NCBI GenBank assembly: GCA_007844125.1
Contig: CM017559.1
Span: forward strand, 30,256,426-30,320,425
DNA from: Sinonovacula constricta
Taxonomy: Eukaryota; Mollusca; Bivalvia; Cardiida; Solecurtidae
DNA: 64,000 nt
Direction of reading: 5' to 3'
Position numbers and translations under genes: made by a program. Below, piece by piece: positions 58,497-64,000 of this stretch. The notes under the pieces were generated by a model. The model had not been told where the DNA came from. It ran no database searches and worked only from the letters and a program-made list of their open reading frames with translations. Position 1 is the stretch's first letter; every line of letters starts with the position of its first letter.

Positions 58497-59205
58497 TGGT
58501 ATGGCCATGTAATCTTTATTTTGTAATATAACAATGAAATGTTGGAATCTCTATTTTATAGTATGGCCATGTAATGTTGGAATCTCTATTTTATAGTATG
58601 GCCATGTAATGTTGGAATCTCTATTTTATAGTAAGGCCATGTAATGTTGGAATCTCTATATTATAGTATGGTCATGTTATGTTGGAATCTCTATTTTATA
58701 GTATGGCCATGTAATGTTGGAATCTCTATTTTGTAGTATGGCCATGTAATGTTGGAATCTCTATTTTATAGTATGGCCATGTAATGTTGGAATCTTTATT
58801 TTATAGTATGGCCATGTAATGTTGGTATCTCTATTTTATAGTAAGGCCATGTACATGTAATGTTGGAATCTCTATTTTATAGTATGGCCATGTAATGTTG
58901 GAATCTTTATTTTATAGTATGGCCATGTAATGTTGGTATTTCTATTTTATAGTATGGCCATGTACATGTAATGTTGGAATCTCTATTTTATAGTATGGCC
59001 ATGTAATGTTGGTATCTCTATTTTATAGTATGGCCATGTAATGTTGGAATCTCTATTTTATAGTATGGCCATGTAATGTTGGAATCTCTATTTTATAGTA
59101 TGGCCATGTAATGTTGGAATCTCTATTTTATAGTATGGCCATGTTATGTTGGAGTCTCTATTTTATAGTATGGCCATGTACATGTAATGTTGGTATCTCT
59201 ATTAT
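58497..59205. repeat. 35-bp minisatellite with a periodic 6-bp insertion variant
   Basis: About 20 units of TATGGCCATGTAATGTTGGA followed by ATCTCTATTTTATAG. Three units carry an extra GTACAT (near 58848, 58961 and 59174), spaced about three and six units apart. This hints at a three-unit higher-order repeat. Confidence 0.95.
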
Positions 59206-59664
59206 GTAGTATTTTGTTTATGTTCACTTAAATGATGAATCTTAGTTTCAGATTAAGAAATAAAAATAAGACTCATTGTTATAGATCATGCATGGCCATT
59301 TAAAGTTTAAATCTCTATTTTATTTTTGGTCTGGAGTATTTAGAGCATGTAATTTCATGACACAAAGGTGCTCGTACTTAACATGCCAGTTAGAAAAATA
59401 CAAATAAATTAAAAAACAGCCAAATTTAAACTTGCTTTTGTTCTAGCTAAGAGTTTCATCATTGACTTCTGTTTGATTATTTTTGAAATTCCTTACTTAG
59501 TATTGCATATATTTATTTAACTAAAACTGTTTTTATAAGTCATGTTCATTTTTATCTGACCACTTTTTATGAAGCTAGCTACTTTCCCATGTAGGCTTGG
59601 AATAGCAAAAAATCAATCTTAAATAAACCTCCTTTAATGTCTTTTAAGATTAAAACATTGAAAC

Positions 59665-59780
59665 ATGTGGTGCACCGGTAGTTCTACACTGGCATAAGTC
59701 TGGGGTCTTCTTCCACTAATAATAAGTTGATGTTGCCACTATGACCATAATTGTGTTGGCGGGATGTAACAAAAAGACAC
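59665..59780 (+). mobile_element. SINE-A body fragment
   Basis: GTGGTGCACCGGTAGTTCTA, GGGGTCTTCTTCCACTAATA and TTGCCACTATGACCATAATT, ending in an A/C-rich tail. Confidence 0.7.
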
Positions 59781-60003
59781 ACACAAAACCACACACCCCT
59801 GCAGGTTAATGACTAAGTCTCATCAGTACGCACTGCTGGAGGCCCAAGTAAGTCTATGGAGATATGTCTGCATTTGAGACCCAGTGACCACTGGCAGTAC
59901 AGTATGTCCACGTTTGAAGTAACACAGTTACAAGCATCACTCAACTCTCAGTATGCATAGCTTTCTATGTCCATAACCAATACCTAATAACTCTTAATCT
60001 CAT

Positions 60004-60130
60004 TAGTGAGTCAACTTCGCTCAATGGTTACAGCATTGGATTCTCACTCAGTAGGGGTTCAAATCCCGCTAGGTATTGAGTAGCATTGGCTTCTCACTGT
60101 CGGGTTCAAATCTCACTGGGTATTGAGAAT
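60004..60130 (+). mobile_element. tRNA-like sequence, partly duplicated
   Basis: A tRNA-like core (GCTCAATGGTTACAGCATTG, then GGATTCTCACTCAGTAGGGG and TTCAAATCCCGCT) has an anticodon-loop-like TTCTCAC, as in tRNA-Glu(CTC). The second half repeats immediately (GCATTGGCTTCTCACTG, GGGTTCAAATCTCACT). No closed acceptor stem, so it is tRNA-derived rather than an intact tRNA gene. Confidence 0.5.
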
Positions 60131-61088
60131 TGTTTGAAGCCATGCTTTGGTATGGCAATAAGTAGTAAGAACACATTTTTTGTAAACATCCCCACTGTGA
60201 ACATCCAATGTACAGTATACATATTTTGTTGGTTTACGACCCATCCTACTGTGATCTCCAAGCATTGTCTTATCTTGGAGGGAGTGGGTGGGCTCTTATG
60301 CCTTATAATTGATACAATATAAAAAAATGATTTGACCTGTAAATGAGGTTAATAAAATTAAGTCTAAAGTGTAAGACAAATCTGCTTTCTTTGATTGGTT
60401 AGATTTGAATACAAGATTTGAATTTGACCAATCATCTGCTTGGGGAAGGTCTTACTCTTTAGTTCCATGTTTTATAACCCTGTGTACCTCTTTTCAGTAT
60501 ATCATCTCATGTTTGTAGCTTAGAATTGGCTAAGTGAGGTTATTGTTTGATTCAAATGGTAGTCTTTGGTAAACAAACTATAATTAAATAGGTAATAATA
60601 TGAAATTGAGAATAAGCACACATGAACTTAAAATCTGTTATATAGTTATATGGAGGTAAAAATAGGTTTATTGAACACATCATATTGTGCTTTAATTCAG
60701 TCTGGGTGTAAATAAATCACTTTATAATGTAGCACCACATACATGTCAGTGAGTTGAAAGTTATATTTTTTTTGAAGACTTAATACTTAAAAATATTTTA
60801 CAAATCTATTGTTGTTTTGTTGAAACCATCCTGAACAATTGGCCTAAGAATAAATTGAAGTTTTTTAGTAGAGAACTGCACATGTACTTGCAACTTATAT
60901 GTCCGATTATTTAATGTTCAGTTGTTGTTGGTATGAGTATAGTTTCGTCAATGCTAGATTTTGTGACCAAGTACAGTCATCACAAACAACATACCCTTCT
61001 ATATTTGTGTGTTATAAATATTTGTCGAAAAAAATGTATCAATATTGTTAATTTAAATGTCACATATTTTAATGTGGCATTATGAAGA

Positions 61089-61125
61089 AATAAAATATAA
61101 AAACTGTGGTGCTTTGTTGTTATTT
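61089..61125 (+). terminator. Well-formed polyadenylation signal without a recognised gene
   Basis: AATAAA at 61089-61094, followed within 15-30 nt by a GT-rich stretch (TGTGGTGCTTTGTTGTTATT). This is the standard arrangement of an animal poly(A) site. It could serve an unseen transcript or a very distal end of the arrestin gene, or be chance in AT-rich DNA. Confidence 0.35.
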
Positions 61126-61734
61126 TATTTAAAAAAGGTATAGGAAAAATCCAACATAGATTTTGCCACCAGTTAATTAAATATTCCTTAGAAAACTTTA
61201 AGGAATACTCTATGATGAACTAGTGAGTTTGTATAATAAGAAAGTTGCCTCACAAACTTAAGGGAGTGTTAAATTCGAAGAGTTGGTTGGAGTCTAAGAT
61301 AAAAAACACAATATATGTAATTTATGGGAAAATTTATAAATACAGACAATCCTGTTATATACACATGCAAAAAAAAAGACAGAAAAAAATGTAACAAAGC
61401 AATACTCTACAAAAGTTACGAAATATAATTTCATAGCAAAATGTTGATTAAAAAATGAAATCTTATCTTAACCATATACTCCCTTTGCATTATAACCCAC
61501 TTTCCTATGTATTTCTACAATTGTATACAACATCCCATATCGGCCTATGCAGTAAGTATTAGTCTACACAATCTGTATTAGTCTATGCAGCATAAGCAAC
61601 CTTCTCTTTTGTAGAAATAAAAAGCATTTCGGCAATGCCTTGCAACTCTTGACAACATTTAATTAATCCTGAAGTATGACAGTACACACTAGTAAAGTGT
61701 AATTGTTTAACAATGAACATTGCTTATTGCATTT

Positions 61735-62035
61735 ATTGTCCCACCAACAGTATTCCAGTTATCTGGAGATGGTGTTCACTTGAAGCAGATATAGTGCTGC
61801 CTTCACTGTGTATAGCATGCCATGAACACCTGGCATGATACCTCACCAAGCCACATTATCCTGACGCCGGGCCAACCAGTCATGGAATTACCCTTATATC
61901 TGCTTGAGCGTTATCAAGGGAGCTATACCACTACCATTTTTAACAACCTTGGTATGTTGTGGTCCGTAATTGAACCCGGGGCCTCTCGTACCTGAAGCTG
62001 ATGCTCTACGGATTGCGCTACCAGGTCCGGTTCAA
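61735..62035 (-). mobile_element. SINE-B, full-length, minus orientation
   Basis: On the minus strand it begins CCTGGTAGCGCAATCCGTAG, with box-B-like GGGTTCAATTACGG. The body follows and the tail is near 61735-61770 (CCAGTTATCTGGAGAT region on plus). It is the best-preserved SINE-B in the window. Confidence 0.8.
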
Positions 62036-62180
62036 AGAATTAACATTGTAAGGCATATGAACATAATTTGTTTGAACTTGTTTATTATTATCAAGCCCTA
62101 GTCCACAGACCTGTCTCAAAGCAAAGGAGAGTGAGTGTTTTACAGTTAACAGTGAGTGAGCAAAGCCACATTCAAAAGAT

Positions 62181-62776
62181 ACAATCTTACAGATCACTAT
62201 GCCTGTTCTGAAAATGTGTTTTTCTAAACACATTGCAGCATCCAATTAAGATCATTATAGCAAGTTCTAATATTACAGTGGAGGAAGATGCCAGACAAAT
62301 GTCTAGGTAGAACCACTGGCCCACTGCAGGTCAGCTGGAAGACCTTCCCCACATTAAGTTCTTCCCCCAGAATTGATCTTGTACCCATGCAGTGAGAGGC
62401 TAAGCAGTCAGAGGATGTTCTTAAGATGTTTGAAGTTAGTAGGTAAGTAAAATAATTCTTGAAGAAACTCTCACTGCTTTACAATCTTACAGATCACTAT
62501 GCCTGTTCTGAAAATGTGTTTTTCTAAACACATTGCAGCATCCAATTAAGATCATTATAGCAAGTTCTAATATTACAGTGGAGGAAGATGCCAGACAAAT
62601 GTCTAGGTAGAACCACTGGCCCACTGCAGGTCAGCTGGAAGACCTTTCCCACATTAAGTTCTTCCCCCAGAATCGATCTCGTACCCATGCAGTGAGAGGC
62701 TAAGCAGTCAGAGGATGTTCTTAAGATGTTTAAAGTTAGTAAGTAAAATAAATCTTGAAGAAACTCTCATTGCTTT
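62181..62776. repeat. Recent tandem duplication of a 300-bp unit
   Basis: 62181-62480 and 62481 to about 62776 are nearly identical. They differ at a few single bases (for example CCTTCCCCAC/CCTTTCCCAC, GAATTGATCTT/GAATCGATCTC) and by a short deletion near the end. Each unit contains a minus-orientation SINE-A body (GGTAGAACCACTGGCCCACT). Confidence 0.95.
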
Positions 62777-63349
62777 ACAATATAACTGACCTAATATTGA
62801 TGTAAAAAATAACAATTCTTGAAACATTATTTCCATTCGTTTAATAAATGATGTGACATCAATTTAACAGATTAGGTTTTTCTACAAAAACTGACTTAAA
62901 CTTTGATAACATCAGTTGTATAAGCAGGTCAATTTAACACTGTATAAACATACATCAAACTTAAATCTCTTACTTATTTTTAACAATCTACATAACTGGA
63001 CAATGTATAGTATATTACTTACAATTGTATTCAACATTAAAAAAAAGCTTTCAATTATAAAAAAAAATAAAAAAAATATTAGCTCTTTTTTCTCTTGTAA
63101 AAAATTATTTAAAAAAATCCAATGAGAAATAATAAATCACTCTGAAAGACATTTCATTTAATACAAATTAAATTGTTAGGTATATAATTTAATACCTAAG
63201 GAACTATAATATCAAAGCATGATATAACATTACAATGATTACAGAATGTGTATAATTTAATATTTTCAAATAGAAAGGAATGAAGTAGTTGTCACCCTAT
63301 TTTCATTTGCTTACTTGTAATTTAAGAAATGATTGTGTTTATTGATTAT

Positions 63350-63600
63350 CATTATTCCCTCCTTATGTATGTAAAGGGACTTAACTCTAACAATTAAAAA
63401 CTACATTCTTACCTCCCTTGTGAGTTGGTATTTGGTATATAGGTACTGCAATAAACTTAAGGTTTTTCCACTTTTTAAATTTTGGAAAAACAGACTGAAG
63501 CATTTGCATAAAATGTAATCTTATTGATTCAGATAAGAAATATTTAAAAAGGCTGAGAGCCTTTTTTAAAAATAAGCAAATATAAAAAAATAAAATTTAT
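63350..63600. repeat. Dispersed repeat, inverted partner of 57840-58065
   Basis: In reverse complement it shows AATAAGATTACATTTTATGC, TTTAAAAAGTGGAAAAACCT and GGGAGGTAAGAATGTAGTTT, matching the partner in order. Confidence 0.75.
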
Positions 63601-64000
63601 CATATTTCATGTATAAAGTATTGACCTTTTCGAAATTCCAGACCAAGGTTCGGGAATAAGTATGTCAGGGCGGTTGCGCGAGTATTGAGTCACATAAGAC
63701 AGCTGAATCTATATGTTCACGTAATTTTTCGGGGGAAATTTTGGAAGATAATTTGAATTTTGCTTGGAACACAAGGCTGAGTGACAACGTTTCCATATCT
63801 TTCAACCTTTGCAACTCTGGAGATTTTAGTCAGACACGCTGATGTGAGCTTTTTATCGTCAGGAATCTTGTAAAAATTGCATGTGGCACCTCAAGATCTC
63901 TCATGGTTACAAACTTTAGCACAGCAGAAAGAAATCGTTCTGTCCTATACCAAAATAAAATTATCTAAGCAAGTACAATTCATTTAAAACATATAAATAT
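63600..64000. other. Unassigned end segment, less AT-rich
   Basis: The sequence is more balanced than the preceding 10 kb, with several CpGs around 63640-63735. It may be the edge of another gene or promoter beyond the window, but no splice-bounded coding exon is recognisable on either strand. Confidence 0.35.

Noticed and set aside
60004..60130. tRNA-Glu gene
   Set aside because: Box A, the anticodon-like loop and box B are present, but the acceptor stem does not pair and the 3' half is duplicated. It fits a tRNA-derived repeat.
62916..63125. Lys/Asn-rich 69-codon frame
   Set aside because: It reflects A-rich low-complexity DNA, with no features of a gene.

Overview
The window looks like AT-rich animal nuclear DNA, most probably from a bivalve or other mollusc. 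Two spliced protein-coding genes with GT-AG introns sit in a sea of introns, tRNA-derived SINEs, small terminal-inverted-repeat elements (MITEs), minisatellites and a dead LINE. The mollusc placement is inference: it rests on the repeat content (for example the dispersed element ending in AGGTGAGCGATTTAGGGCC) and on the divergence of the two proteins from vertebrate forms. I cannot name the species.

Region 1-17.9 kb has no recognisable host gene. It holds a degraded LINE reverse transcriptase on the minus strand (about 3.54-5.44 kb), several MITEs (3.1, 7.5 and 9.3 kb), a striking nested element with 9-bp target duplications (12.85-13.43 kb), a 49-bp minisatellite (14.0-14.74 kb) abutting a mollusc-type dispersed element (14.74-15.33 kb), and the likely 3' UTR or downstream region of the next gene.

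Region 17.9-28.2 kb (minus strand) is a complete 11-exon gene for the alpha subunit of mitochondrial NAD-dependent isocitrate dehydrogenase (IDH3A). All splice phases join into 364 codons plus stop. Intron 7 carries a roughly 0.9-kb palindrome-bearing minisatellite.

Region 28.2-28.65 kb is a compact 434-bp interval between the two divergent start codons. It has an NRF-1-like and an ETS-like site, as expected of a bidirectional promoter.

Region 28.6-50.2 kb (plus strand) is a complete 9-exon alpha-arrestin gene of the ARRDC2/3/4 group (431 codons). It has arrestin N and C domains and a tail with three PPxY motifs. Its long introns hold several minisatellites, including one that reverses orientation midway, plus MITEs, SINEs and a TA-flanked Tc1/mariner-like element.

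Region 50.2-64 kb is the arrestin 3' UTR followed by intergenic, repeat-rich DNA. It contains SINEs, two MITE copies, (TA)n, a 35-bp minisatellite, an inverted repeat pair and a recent 300-bp tandem duplication.

Functionally, a TCA-cycle enzyme subunit and a PPxY-bearing trafficking adaptor share one promoter region. Everything else I can see is mobile or tandem repeat DNA. I found no bacterial-type system, CRISPR array, intact RNA gene or intact transposase.
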